Positions 15,294 through 22,998 of a stretch of 28,837 nucleotides of DNA are shown piece after piece. The position numbers were made by a program, and so were the translations under genes. Below the pieces are notes generated by a model that did not search any database, was not told where the DNA came from, and saw nothing but the letters and a program-made list of their open reading frames with translations. Position 1 is the stretch's first letter. Each line of letters opens with the position of its first letter. Origin of the DNA: Bacteroidia bacterium (GTDB lineage: Bacteria; Bacteroidota; Bacteroidia; Bacteroidales; Azobacteroidaceae); assembly GCA_025996895.1 (NCBI GenBank), contig BNTW01000031.1, forward strand, positions 1 through 28,837, written 5' to 3'.

Positions 15294-16321
15294 TTTTTGT
15301 TGTAAAAATACAAATCATCACAGTATCGCTTCTTCAATTCTATGGCAACGAGATTTTCCAATAGGGAGGTTTCCTTGTCGATTACAAAAATATTCAGCAA
15401 GCCATTATCGAAAAAATAACGTTTTTTGAAAGTTTCCTTTTCAGAAAATTTGTCGGAAAAATTGGAAATACCAAAAGTCAAATAAGCATCGTCCAAGTAT
15501 TGCAAATAATCGACCAAAGTATTGCGAGAAACCTTTACACCAGTGGAATTTACACTGTTATTCAGACGCGAAAGCGCGACCGGATGCATTACACTTTCGG
15601 CTATTTTTTTTACCAAAACACGGATAGCATTTTCATTGCGTATTTCGTTCCGGACAATAATATCGCCAAATAAAATCTTTTGATACAATGAATTAAGCCA
15701 CGCTCGCTTATCGTTCATTTCAAAAGTTTCGGCAAAACCGCCAAAATAGAAATAATTTGCGAACAATTTAATCACCTGCGTGCGTTCACTGCCGTATTCC
15801 CAGTTTTTCTTCAAATCCAAGCCTTTAAATTTCAGATATTCCACAAAAGAAAACGGATACACTTCGTGAAATAAAAATCTTCCGCCAAGCGTAGTATGCA
15901 CGTCTTTTGACAACATTCGGGCGTTGCTTCCGGTTACAAAAACACGGTATTTACTGTCGGCAACTCGGCGGACAAATTTATGCCAGCCCTCAATATTTTG
16001 AATTTCATCTAAAAAAATGTATGGTTTTCCATCAAAAATTTCGTTGTAAGCATCAAGCAACAAACCCAAATCTTTCGCCTGAATAGACGAAATACGCTCA
16101 TCTTCAAAATTCACAAACAGTACTTGTTCAAGCAAAATTGCACCCGAAGCAATTAAATCTTGAATGTGCTGATACATCAAGTAAGATTTTCCTGCACGCC
16201 GCAATCCGATAAAGACATAATTTGCAGCCAATTCCAAATTTAGCGGACGATTAACCAATTCAGTATTAGCTATTTCCGCCTGCTTTTCTCTAATTATACG
16301 CTTGATAATTTCCTTATCCAT
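15059..16321 (-). CDS. DUF4143-type P-loop ATPase (copy 1)
   Basis: I start at MDKEIIKRIIREKQ (16321), giving 420 aa, which aligns with the start of the paralogue at 17327-18586; an in-frame ATG 36 nt upstream lies at the promoter's transcribed edge. Walker A is GLRRAGKS (39-46), Walker B YIFLDE (101-106) and the sensor segment VTGSNARML about residue 135. The C-terminal DUF4143 domain has the nuclease-like pattern LENLVAIELKKRY...VEVDFYLPEQKMAVQACY. The usual E-x-K after the Asp is here AVQ, so nuclease activity is doubtful. The role of this family is not known. The gene sits between two glycosyltransferase-locus genes with its own promoter and palindromic sites. Confidence 0.88.
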   Translation of the reverse strand: MDKEIIKRIIREKQAEIANTELVNRPLNLELAANYVFIGLRRAGKSYLMYQHIQDLIASGAILLEQVLFVNFEDERISSIQAKDLGLLLDAYNEIFDGKPYIFLDEIQNIEGWHKFVRRVADSKYRVFVTGSNARMLSKDVHTTLGGRFLFHEVYPFSFVEYLKFKGLDLKKNWEYGSERTQVIKLFANYFYFGGFAETFEMNDKRAWLNSLYQKILFGDIIVRNEIRNENAIRVLVKKIAESVMHPVALSRLNNSVNSTGVKVSRNTLVDYLQYLDDAYLTFGISNFSDKFSEKETFKKRYFFDNGLLNIFVIDKETSLLENLVAIELKKRYCDDLYFYNKNVEVDFYLPEQKMAVQACYSLSDFETRKREINALVQIAKRWEIDFFLIITKDEEETISEHGIEIQIIPVWKWLLRTDN

Positions 16322-16346
16322 TGTCTTTTTTATTGCTATTCGGTTG

Positions 16347-16378
16347 CAAATATACAATTATTTTTCAATATATTGAAA
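16347..16378 (-). promoter_or_regulatory. Promoter of DUF4143 ATPase copy 1
   Basis: On the - strand, TTTC (16375-16378), 20 nt and TATATTTG (16347-16354) match the Bacteroidota consensus with one mismatch in the -33 element. A perfect 16-bp palindrome (16363-16378) covers the -33 and spacer. Confidence 0.55.
16363..16378. promoter_or_regulatory. Perfect 16-bp palindrome TTTCAATATATTGAAA, candidate operator
   Basis: It overlaps the -33/spacer region of the ATPase promoter. The surrounding 21 bases (16356-16376) recur with one change at 18663-18683 upstream of the second DUF4143 ATPase. Confidence 0.5.
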
Positions 16379-16391
16379 TAAAAATAATAAT

Positions 16392-16415
16392 TATTTATCA
16401 GTATATTGATAAATA
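16392..16415. promoter_or_regulatory. Inverted repeat TATTTATCA-N6-TGATAAATA, candidate operator
   Basis: Perfect 9-bp arms around GTATAT, 13 nt upstream of the 16-bp palindrome and sharing its TATATTG-like core. The two sites are spaced so that two dimers could bind side by side. Confidence 0.45.
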
Positions 16416-16439
16416 GTGTGCCGTTTTTATCTTATATAT

Positions 16440-16466
16440 AGGACAAAAACAGCATATTATTGTCCT
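16440..16466 (-). terminator. Weak hairpin downstream of the GT2 gene
   Basis: AGGACAA and TTGTCCT pair as 7-bp arms around a 13-nt loop, 30 nt beyond the stop of the 16497-17315 gene. No strong T run follows, so termination would be inefficient. Confidence 0.3.
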
Positions 16467-16496
16467 GTATGAAGTTTTCATCTATTGTTTTTAGAA

Positions 16497-17315
16497 CTAT
16501 TTTACAGATATATGTGCTGCAATTTTTTCTATGATAAATGCAGGAAATATTTTTCCCAATATATTATAAGCAATATTGTATTTTCTATTTTTTAGGTCTA
16601 ATTTTTTCCATAATTTCACCATTGATTGTACTGTTTCATTGTCAAAACCGTTTTTAATCAAAATATCTCTACTCTCAGCCATACCGTCATTATTCCTGTT
16701 TGAAGATAAACCTCCCAAACGGAAATTACTGATAACGTTATCAATATAGTAAAAATGTACGCCTGCCAAATAACATCTTAATGCAAAATCAAAATCAGCT
16801 GCAATTTTATAACGAATATCATACAAACCCTGTTTTTCATAAATGGACTTGGAAACAAAAAAAGTAGGGTGAAACAATGAGATTCCTTTATAAAGTTCGC
16901 TTAAATCAGTATCCGGCTTTTTAAGTTTGAAAAAACTCCCGTCGGCATTCAGCATATTGATATTCCCGTGAAAAATGCCGTCAGAGTTGTTCGATAAATA
17001 TTCATTTACGACCAACTCTACTGCATTCGGGGCATAATAATCGCTGGCATTAATCATTCCTATTAATTCGCCTTTACATAAACGAATACCTTTGTTCATA
17101 GCATCATATACTCCTAAATCTTTTTCACTTACCCAATAAGAAAGTTTGGATTCCTGTTTTTTTATAATCGAAACGGTGTTGTCTTGAGAACAGCCGTCAA
17201 TGATCAAATATTCAATATTTGAATAAGTCTGTGCAAAAACGCTTTGCATGGTTTGCTCAAGAAAATCCTGAGCATTGTAAGTAACCGTAATAATGGAAAT
17301 CAGAGGATTATTCAT
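16497..17315 (-). CDS. Glycosyltransferase family 2 (WcaA-like)
   Basis: A 272-aa GT-A enzyme beginning PLISIITVTYNAQDFLEQTMQSV and DGCSQDNT, the nucleotide-sugar-binding part of GT2. The motif that is usually N-S/A-D-D in this subgroup reads N89-A-S-D92 (GMINASDYYAP), so the first Asp of the metal motif is Ser. The HPTFFVSKSIYEKQGLYDIRYKIAADFDFALR segment is typical of the family and carries the likely catalytic Asp. It starts 11 nt after the stop of DUF4143 ATPase copy 2 and is followed by ATPase copy 1. The donor is unknown. Confidence 0.88.
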   Translation of the reverse strand: MNNPLISIITVTYNAQDFLEQTMQSVFAQTYSNIEYLIIDGCSQDNTVSIIKKQESKLSYWVSEKDLGVYDAMNKGIRLCKGELIGMINASDYYAPNAVELVVNEYLSNNSDGIFHGNINMLNADGSFFKLKKPDTDLSELYKGISLFHPTFFVSKSIYEKQGLYDIRYKIAADFDFALRCYLAGVHFYYIDNVISNFRLGGLSSNRNNDGMAESRDILIKNGFDNETVQSMVKLWKKLDLKNRKYNIAYNILGKIFPAFIIEKIAAHISVK

Positions 17316-17318
17316 ATT

Positions 17319-17561
17319 TGTTGTTTTTAATTATCCGTTCTCAAAAGCCATTTCCAAACAGGAATTACCTGTATTTCAATGCCGTGTTCCGAAATAGTTT
17401 CTTCTTCGTCTTTGGTGATTATCAGAAATCTATCTATTTCCCAGCGTTTGGCAATCTGCACCAAAGCATTTATTTCACGTTTTCGCGTATCCAAATCCCT
17501 CAACGAATAACACACTTGTACAGCCATTTTCTGTTCGGGTAAATAAAAATCCACTTCTACG
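17319..17561. repeat. 243-nt near-identical repeat, copy 2 (3' end of second DUF4143 ATPase gene)
   Basis: Gapless match to 15051-15293, including the 8 bases after the stop codon. It encodes the shared C-terminal segment ending PVWKWLLRTDN. Confidence 0.85.
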
Positions 17562-18586
17562 CTGTCGTGATAATAATACACTTCGTTTTCGTATTTTTTA
17601 TACAACGTGATTGCCACCAAATTTTCGAGTAAAAAAGTCGGCGGATCTATCAAAAAAAGATTAAGCAATCCATTATCAACAAAATAATACTTTTTCTTAC
17701 TTTCACGTTCTACAAATTTAGAATTGATATTTTCGATGGAAAACACAAGCCACGAATCTTTCAGAAAAGAAATATAGTCGATAATGGTATCTTTGCTGAT
17801 TTTTGCGCCGGCAGACGACACTATGTTTGCCATTCTGCTAAATGAGGTCGGTTGTTTCACGCTTTCCGCTATTTTTTTCACAAGCAATTTCAACGCATTA
17901 TCATTTCTGATCAGGTAGCGGGCAACAATATCGCCAAAAAAGATTTTTTGATACAAACTGCGCAGCCATTCCCTTTTGTTTGGGATATTTACAATTTCGG
18001 GTAATCCGCCGAAAGCAAAATATTTTTCCATTAGTTTCCTAATATCAGCTGCATATCTGTATGCTGCATTTTTTTCATGAATATCAATACGATTGGCTAA
18101 TAAAAATTCTTCAAAAGAATAGGGAAAAACATTTTTAATCATAAATCTGCCACCGAGCGTAGTAGCGATTTCTTTGCTCAACATCTTGGCATTGCTGCCC
18201 GTTACGTAAATCTGATATTTCTGGTCGGCAAGACGACGAACAAATTTTTCCCAATGGTCAATAATTTGAATTTCGTCTAAAAAAAATATAGGTTTATGGT
18301 CGAAGATTTCTTCGTAAGTTCGTTTGAGCAAATCCAAGTCAGACAACGACAAACTGTCAATCCGGTCGTCTTCAAAATTGAAATACAATATTTCTTCAAC
18401 CGAGTGTCCTTGCTGCAAAAGATTTTGAATTTGCTGATATAACAAATACGATTTGCCTGCACGCCGCAACCCGACAAACACATAATTTTGATTGTCAAAC
18501 ACTTCATAATCGCGTTTTACCAATAAAACAGGGCTGATAAATCGCTGATTTTCAAGTATCAATTCTTTTATTAATTCTTTATTCAT
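17327..18586 (-). CDS. DUF4143-type P-loop ATPase (copy 2)
   Basis: A 419-aa paralogue of 15059-16321. Walker A is GLRRAGKS (39-46), Walker B IFFLDE (about 102-107), sensor VTGSNAKML. The C-terminal DUF4143 domain has LENLVAITLYKKYE and VEVDFYLPEQKMAVQVCY, again without the usual E-x-K. The two proteins are moderately similar over most of their length but nearly identical over the last roughly 78 residues, suggesting gene conversion or domain exchange. The gene has its own promoter. Its stop is 11 nt before the GT2 start, so it could be cotranscribed with that gene. Function unknown. Confidence 0.88.
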   Translation of the reverse strand: MNKELIKELILENQRFISPVLLVKRDYEVFDNQNYVFVGLRRAGKSYLLYQQIQNLLQQGHSVEEILYFNFEDDRIDSLSLSDLDLLKRTYEEIFDHKPIFFLDEIQIIDHWEKFVRRLADQKYQIYVTGSNAKMLSKEIATTLGGRFMIKNVFPYSFEEFLLANRIDIHEKNAAYRYAADIRKLMEKYFAFGGLPEIVNIPNKREWLRSLYQKIFFGDIVARYLIRNDNALKLLVKKIAESVKQPTSFSRMANIVSSAGAKISKDTIIDYISFLKDSWLVFSIENINSKFVERESKKKYYFVDNGLLNLFLIDPPTFLLENLVAITLYKKYENEVYYYHDSVEVDFYLPEQKMAVQVCYSLRDLDTRKREINALVQIAKRWEIDRFLIITKDEEETISEHGIEIQVIPVWKWLLRTDN

Positions 18587-18610
18587 GAAATTTTAACTCT
18601 ATATAATCGA

Positions 18611-18641
18611 CAAAAATAATACTTTTTATCGAATATACAAG
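18611..18641 (-). promoter_or_regulatory. Promoter of DUF4143 ATPase copy 2
   Basis: On the - strand, CTTG (18638-18641), 19 nt and TATTTTTG (18611-18618) fit the Bacteroidota consensus. An imperfect inverted repeat (TCGA-n-AAAAA ... TTTTT-n-TCGA, about 18607-18632) covers the -7 element. Confidence 0.5.
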
Positions 18642-18662
18642 GTGATTTAGGGAAAACCAATA

Positions 18663-18683
18663 AATTATTTTTCAATACATTGA
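18663..18683. promoter_or_regulatory. Second copy of the ATPase upstream motif (TTTTTCAATACATTGA)
   Basis: Matches 16356-16376 at 20 of 21 bases, with core CAATAYATTG. It lies 77 nt upstream of the copy 2 ATPase start, just after the stop of the fucosyltransferase-like gene. Confidence 0.5.
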
Positions 18684-18691
18684 CACATTGT

Positions 18692-19585
18692 TCAACCATT
18701 CATTTTATGCCAATCAGCCGGAAAAAACTCATTACTTGCATATATGTTTGTATATTTAGCCGGACAAACTACTATTTTGTTTTCATTCCGGTTCAACCAA
18801 GCTCCCCACCAACTGAATGTGCTGTTGGCTATGATATTATGCTTGCAAAGCGACATTAAAAACATATCTTCCCATGAGTTTGAGCCGGAGTTCCAATCAA
18901 TAAAAAAAGCATTGGGCAAATTTAATTTTTCTTTTGTCCACAGAATATCATCGGAAAAAACATAGAAAACCGGTCGTTCAACATGCTTAATCATATATTG
19001 TACCGCTTTATTATAATAATCCAAAGTACAGATATTTTCAAAGATAGCGAGATTTTTTTTGTCTAAATAATCTCCTCTTCGGATATGAATGGAAACACTA
19101 TTTTCGGCTGCGATTTTCTTCGCTATTGGCTGCGATTTTTCCGACACTTTATTTTTGTCAAAAGTAAAAGATTTTTGTACTTCTTCTTTTTTCCCCTTAA
19201 AATATTTCTCACTTTGAAAACGTCCGCAATAAATCTGAATGAATGGCTTGAATAACTTATTTTCTATCATTTTAATATCGTAATCCGTAATGATTCGAAT
19301 ACCTAAAAATTCCATCCCGTTAATTAAAGGTAAAGTAATAACCCTATACTGTTTTTTTAGAGAAAACATGACACATTTCCGGGTAAACCGAATAAGCCAA
19401 TTTGTAACAAATTTATTCTTTATTTCTATGCCAAAAGCAGCGGATAGAGCCGGTCCATAATTACTATGCTTATTAGCTAAATAGTCATTGCATTCAATTT
19501 TTCCGCCATTATTTATAGCTAACGAAAGGGCATAATGAAACATCTGATTGCCCATTCCATCAAAGATTGCGACAATATTTTTCAT
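18692..19585 (-). CDS. Alpha-1,2-fucosyltransferase-like glycosyltransferase family 11
   Basis: A 297-aa protein with all main GT11 motifs: the N-terminal GMGNQMFHYA, the donor-binding HIRRGDY (167-173, motif I) and NSTFSWWGAWL (254-264). Length matches bacterial FutC/WbsJ-type enzymes, which transfer L-fucose from GDP-fucose to galactose or related residues in an alpha-1,2 linkage. No GDP-fucose synthesis genes (gmd, fcl) are in the window, so the donor must be made elsewhere, or the enzyme may use another 6-deoxyhexose. It lies 10 nt after the DUF268 gene in the glycan run. Confidence 0.9.
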   Translation of the reverse strand: MKNIVAIFDGMGNQMFHYALSLAINNGGKIECNDYLANKHSNYGPALSAAFGIEIKNKFVTNWLIRFTRKCVMFSLKKQYRVITLPLINGMEFLGIRIITDYDIKMIENKLFKPFIQIYCGRFQSEKYFKGKKEEVQKSFTFDKNKVSEKSQPIAKKIAAENSVSIHIRRGDYLDKKNLAIFENICTLDYYNKAVQYMIKHVERPVFYVFSDDILWTKEKLNLPNAFFIDWNSGSNSWEDMFLMSLCKHNIIANSTFSWWGAWLNRNENKIVVCPAKYTNIYASNEFFPADWHKMNG

Positions 19586-19595
19586 TATCTAAAAT

Positions 19596-20369
19596 TCACT
19601 TTTTAGTTAATACAAATATTCCACTACCCCATTCACGACATCCGCAATTATTTTCTATCAATTTTTCAGTCAAAGGAATTTCAAAAAAATCTCCATTCTT
19701 ATCAACGTAAGCAAATTGTTGAATATTAAAATTTTTCTCAAATAAGTCTATTAAGTATCGGATTGAAAATACAAAGTGAGCATTATATTCAATTCTTTGG
19801 AATCCAATGGGAACGGCAATATAGCATATTCCATTAGACTTAAGCATTTTAGCAATATTTGTCAACCCTTTTATATGCCCGTCAATATCTAATGAGTCGC
19901 CGTATCTTCCTAATCCAAAATGTTCAAGTACGCTTATACAAGAAAGAGAATCACAATAATTGTGGAATTTTTCGTCATCCTGCATAACATCGTGTTGTAT
20001 GAATGATATATTTTCCACATTGACATCAATTTGCCTAATATCCATCACTTCTATTTTTCTAAAACTTGCAACATGAGCGACAAAGCCATCTATACGAGAC
20101 CCTATATCCAAATGTTTAACAGGATTTCGTTTGAATATTTGTTGTGCTACATATAAATCATGATGAAAATAATCGCCGGAAGCAACACCTCCACTTTCAA
20201 ATTTATCCAATAGGCATGGATAATTAGCTGAAATTAAAAAATCTCTATCTCTTCGCTTTATTTGTTTTTTTAACGCGAAAAAAGATTTATAATAACTTGG
20301 AAGTTGAGCTATTGACCTACAAGTTTTAGAGATGGAAAATCCTGTCAAAATATTAAGTAACTGTATCAT
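19596..20369 (-). CDS. DUF268 family protein, class I SAM methyltransferase-like
   Basis: I start at MIQLLNILTGFS (20369), 1 nt after the upstream FkbM stop, giving 257 aa. An in-frame start 48 nt upstream would overlap the previous gene and adds only a basic stretch. The DUF268 signature is clear: GDYFHHDLYVAQQIF, HLDIGSRIDGFVAHVASF (SAM-type motif I), then a DIRQID strand, VLEHFGLGRYGD and the C-terminal CGCREWGSGIFVL. The family is annotated as unknown but has a Rossmann methyltransferase fold and is common in surface-polysaccharide clusters. Probably it methylates a sugar or an amino substituent of the repeat unit; the reaction is not established. Confidence 0.82.
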   Translation of the reverse strand: MIQLLNILTGFSISKTCRSIAQLPSYYKSFFALKKQIKRRDRDFLISANYPCLLDKFESGGVASGDYFHHDLYVAQQIFKRNPVKHLDIGSRIDGFVAHVASFRKIEVMDIRQIDVNVENISFIQHDVMQDDEKFHNYCDSLSCISVLEHFGLGRYGDSLDIDGHIKGLTNIAKMLKSNGICYIAVPIGFQRIEYNAHFVFSIRYLIDLFEKNFNIQQFAYVDKNGDFFEIPLTEKLIENNCGCREWGSGIFVLTKK

Positions 20370-20370
20370 A

Positions 20371-21267
20371 TTATTTCTTTTTTTTGTGAATAATGCCTTT
20401 CCTAAATTCTTTTTCATAATAAAGGAAGCCGTCAGTATATTCCGATTCTAAATTACACTCCAAAAGTATCTTATTAATTTCAACAGCATCATTCGTGTTG
20501 TGATAAGTACAAATTGCATAATCCAAATCTTCAGTTTCTTTCAGTGTTATAAGACTTCCTTGTAATGCTTTTTGTTCATTTCCTTCAATGTCCATTTTCA
20601 AGAACAGATTGGTTTTTTCTTTTCCTTCTAAAAAGGAGTCAATAGTAATGTTTTTATCATCATTATTATCACTGACATATTTTGGAACAATAGTAACTTT
20701 TTCTTTCCAAGGTTCGAACGTTATATGCAGTGCTTGAATCCATTGTTCGTCACATTCAAATAGATAAACATGTTTGATTTTTTCTATGCAACTTAGTGAA
20801 AAGATCCCTTCTGCTGCACCTATATCTAAAATTGTTTTTCCGGATAAATGATCCAAATCGTCAACGTATCGATGCGGAGAACGCCTGTCTTGTTCAATAA
20901 GCAATGACCTATAGTTTGCGATGATCTCTCTTTTATTCCTATTAGAATGAGCAGGATAATAAACTTTTTTGTTGGATAATACAAAATAATACATTTTATG
21001 GTATTCATCCCAGAAGCACGCTATAGGTCGTTTTTTATATTCCAAGTAAAACGGATAAGGATAAAAAGTTAGACCATGCTTACCCATAAAAGCATATAAT
21101 GCATTTTTTTCTGTTTTAGGTAATATTTTTTGAAACAAATAGATATATACACTTTTTATGCTTTCGGAAAAGTTTCTAACAAAAACGAGTGAATCTCCCA
21201 GAAATTTATCATATATGTCATTTCGGAGATTTTGTGGAATTAATTTTCTATACAATCTTGCTATCAT
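20371..21267 (-). CDS. FkbM-family SAM-dependent methyltransferase (second, longer type)
   Basis: A 298-aa protein with an about 140-residue N-terminal part, then the methyltransferase domain with motif I TILDIGAAEGIFSL (148-154 for DIGAAEG), YLFECDEQW after strand 2, and FLKMDIEGNEQKALQGS, the FkbM signature. The N-terminal part (YYFVLSNKKVYYP) is typical of FkbM proteins of polysaccharide loci. It overlaps the upstream glycosyltransferase gene by 20 nt and is followed after 1 nt by the DUF268 gene, so the three are translated from one message. A likely sugar O-methyltransferase, substrate unknown. Confidence 0.86.
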   Translation of the reverse strand: MIARLYRKLIPQNLRNDIYDKFLGDSLVFVRNFSESIKSVYIYLFQKILPKTEKNALYAFMGKHGLTFYPYPFYLEYKKRPIACFWDEYHKMYYFVLSNKKVYYPAHSNRNKREIIANYRSLLIEQDRRSPHRYVDDLDHLSGKTILDIGAAEGIFSLSCIEKIKHVYLFECDEQWIQALHITFEPWKEKVTIVPKYVSDNNDDKNITIDSFLEGKEKTNLFLKMDIEGNEQKALQGSLITLKETEDLDYAICTYHNTNDAVEINKILLECNLESEYTDGFLYYEKEFRKGIIHKKKK

Positions 21268-22138
21268 TCAATTTTATTCGTTTAATAATTGTATTTACTG
21301 ATTTAAAAGAAAAATCCGATTTAATTTTATAGAAGATTCCTCCAACATGTTTACCTTTGGAATTAATTCTGTAGTTATACATAATGTGTTTCGCTTTCCC
21401 TTGAAAGTGCAACGAGTAGAATAAAATTAACTGCTGGTTTTCAATTCGTTTTGTGTATGGTTTATTTTCTATCCAGTAGATTTTTTTCCTGCCTGCTTCA
21501 CTTTCATAAATTCCGGCAATATTAATGTTATCATCAAAACAAGCACCATGATGGATTTCCGTCAATTCTTTCACCTTAGCCGGTTGATATTGCGGATATA
21601 ACTCAAACGCAGTCATATCACTTATTACAGATCCTTCAGCATGGCGTTTTGTTAAAATATCCAAGTATAATTCTTCTGAAAACAGAGTATTGACAAAATC
21701 ACAGAAGTTACGGATAGATTTTTTATTAAATAACGTTGTACAAGGAGCCTGTTTGTCGCAAATAGTAAAGTCATAGTCCAAATAATTATTAAATACGGTA
21801 TCTACATGACAGTATATCAAAACATCAGAATCCAAATACAAAAAATGGGTAATGTCTCTTTTCTCAATAAAATCCTTAATGATAAACCATCGTTGAAAAC
21901 AAAATAATTCATAATCGTACAAATTGGATGATAAATGTTTATAATTTAAAGAAAATTGATGAGCCGATTCAAAAAAATCACTTATTAAATAATGCTGTAT
22001 TCCTTTGAAATTTTTATTTGTTTCATCACCAATCAAATAAATATCACTATCAGAATTAAATATCCGTGCTTGCTCCAATGAATGTTTCAGGAAAAATTGA
22101 TTTCCTTTATGAACAAAAATAATAGGTATAGATTTCAT
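21248..22138 (-). CDS. Probable GT-A-fold glycosyltransferase
   Basis: A 296-aa protein of no well-known family. It begins IPIIFVHKGNQFFLKHSLEQA and contains ITHFLYLDSDVLIY (about residue 100), whose D-S-D is a typical metal- and donor-binding DxD of GT-A enzymes such as GT8/GT32. The HHGACFDDNIN segment further on may hold catalytic residues. It is coupled to both neighbours: its start overlaps the upstream gene by ATGA and its end overlaps the FkbM gene by 20 nt. The glycosyltransferase assignment is from the DxD, length and context; the donor is unknown. Confidence 0.72.
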   Translation of the reverse strand: MKSIPIIFVHKGNQFFLKHSLEQARIFNSDSDIYLIGDETNKNFKGIQHYLISDFFESAHQFSLNYKHLSSNLYDYELFCFQRWFIIKDFIEKRDITHFLYLDSDVLIYCHVDTVFNNYLDYDFTICDKQAPCTTLFNKKSIRNFCDFVNTLFSEELYLDILTKRHAEGSVISDMTAFELYPQYQPAKVKELTEIHHGACFDDNINIAGIYESEAGRKKIYWIENKPYTKRIENQQLILFYSLHFQGKAKHIMYNYRINSKGKHVGGIFYKIKSDFSFKSVNTIIKRIKLNDSKIV

Positions 22139-22998
22139 AAGAATACTTTTTTCGCTATTTTCTTTTTTATCATCAACTCTTTCTGTTCTAATTTCTCTGG
22201 AGAAATTTCACTCCAATTGGAAGCAGAAACCATATGTATCCAATAATCACCAATACAATGTAAGGTGTTTTCAAACCAATTTATTTCATTTTCTTCCTCT
22301 CCCATATTTTCGATTCGTTGACATTCAAATAGCAAATCGGCTCTATTCATTTTAGAATAAATAGGATACCAGTTTCCGCCACCGGTATCTAAATAGACGC
22401 CTTGGGGCTTTGCCGGTAAAAAATCCATTTTTAAATCTTTCACAAAGGCATAACGATAAAAGCATAATCCTGCCCACAGATACCAATATTGCGTATCTTG
22501 CCCTAAAGTTCCATAAATGGGCTGTTGTTCTAATTTTTGTTTTATAGAAATTGTTTTTATTGGGAATAAGTCATGGTCGACAAAACCAAAATAACATGGT
22601 TGTCTTTTTTTTATTACATGATAATATATCCAATTTAAGGAAGCTCCATGCGAATAACTACCGCTAATAATCGATAATCTGTTTTTTGGCAAACTAATAT
22701 AGGCAACAGAATTGTTTAAACAAAGCTTTTTGATTTTTTTTCTCGCCGTTTTGTCTGACGAGTTATCTGCAACAATATAAGTATAATCGCCCTGCATATT
22801 TTGTTTCATCATTTCAATTTGCCGTTCAATCGTGTCAATATTATTAAATGCAATCGTAACAATATCACAATGTTCATTCGATGAATCCAATTTTTCAATC
22901 GATAAGTTAATTGACCGGCAATTTTTGAATGAATGAAACATCATCAACTTTTCAAGAAGTCGAACAAATATCCGATATATCATGCGTTTAACAGTCAT
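22135..22998 (-). CDS. Glycosyltransferase family 2-like protein
   Basis: A 287-aa protein. A hydrophobic/basic N-terminal 40 residues precede CDIVTIAFNNIDTIERQIEMM and VADNSSD, the GT2-like nucleotide-sugar fold. FGFVDHDLFPI (about residue 140) supplies an acidic D-H-D in the DxD position. The later stretch YLDTGGGNWYPIY is unusual for classical GT2. The ATG overlaps the AlbA_2 gene stop (ATGA) and the stop overlaps the next glycosyltransferase start (ATGA), indicating tight translational coupling. A second Met (MIYRIFVRL) 15 nt downstream is an alternative start. Confidence 0.75.
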   Translation of the reverse strand: MTVKRMIYRIFVRLLEKLMMFHSFKNCRSINLSIEKLDSSNEHCDIVTIAFNNIDTIERQIEMMKQNMQGDYTYIVADNSSDKTARKKIKKLCLNNSVAYISLPKNRLSIISGSYSHGASLNWIYYHVIKKRQPCYFGFVDHDLFPIKTISIKQKLEQQPIYGTLGQDTQYWYLWAGLCFYRYAFVKDLKMDFLPAKPQGVYLDTGGGNWYPIYSKMNRADLLFECQRIENMGEEENEINWFENTLHCIGDYWIHMVSASNWSEISPEKLEQKELMIKKKIAKKVFL

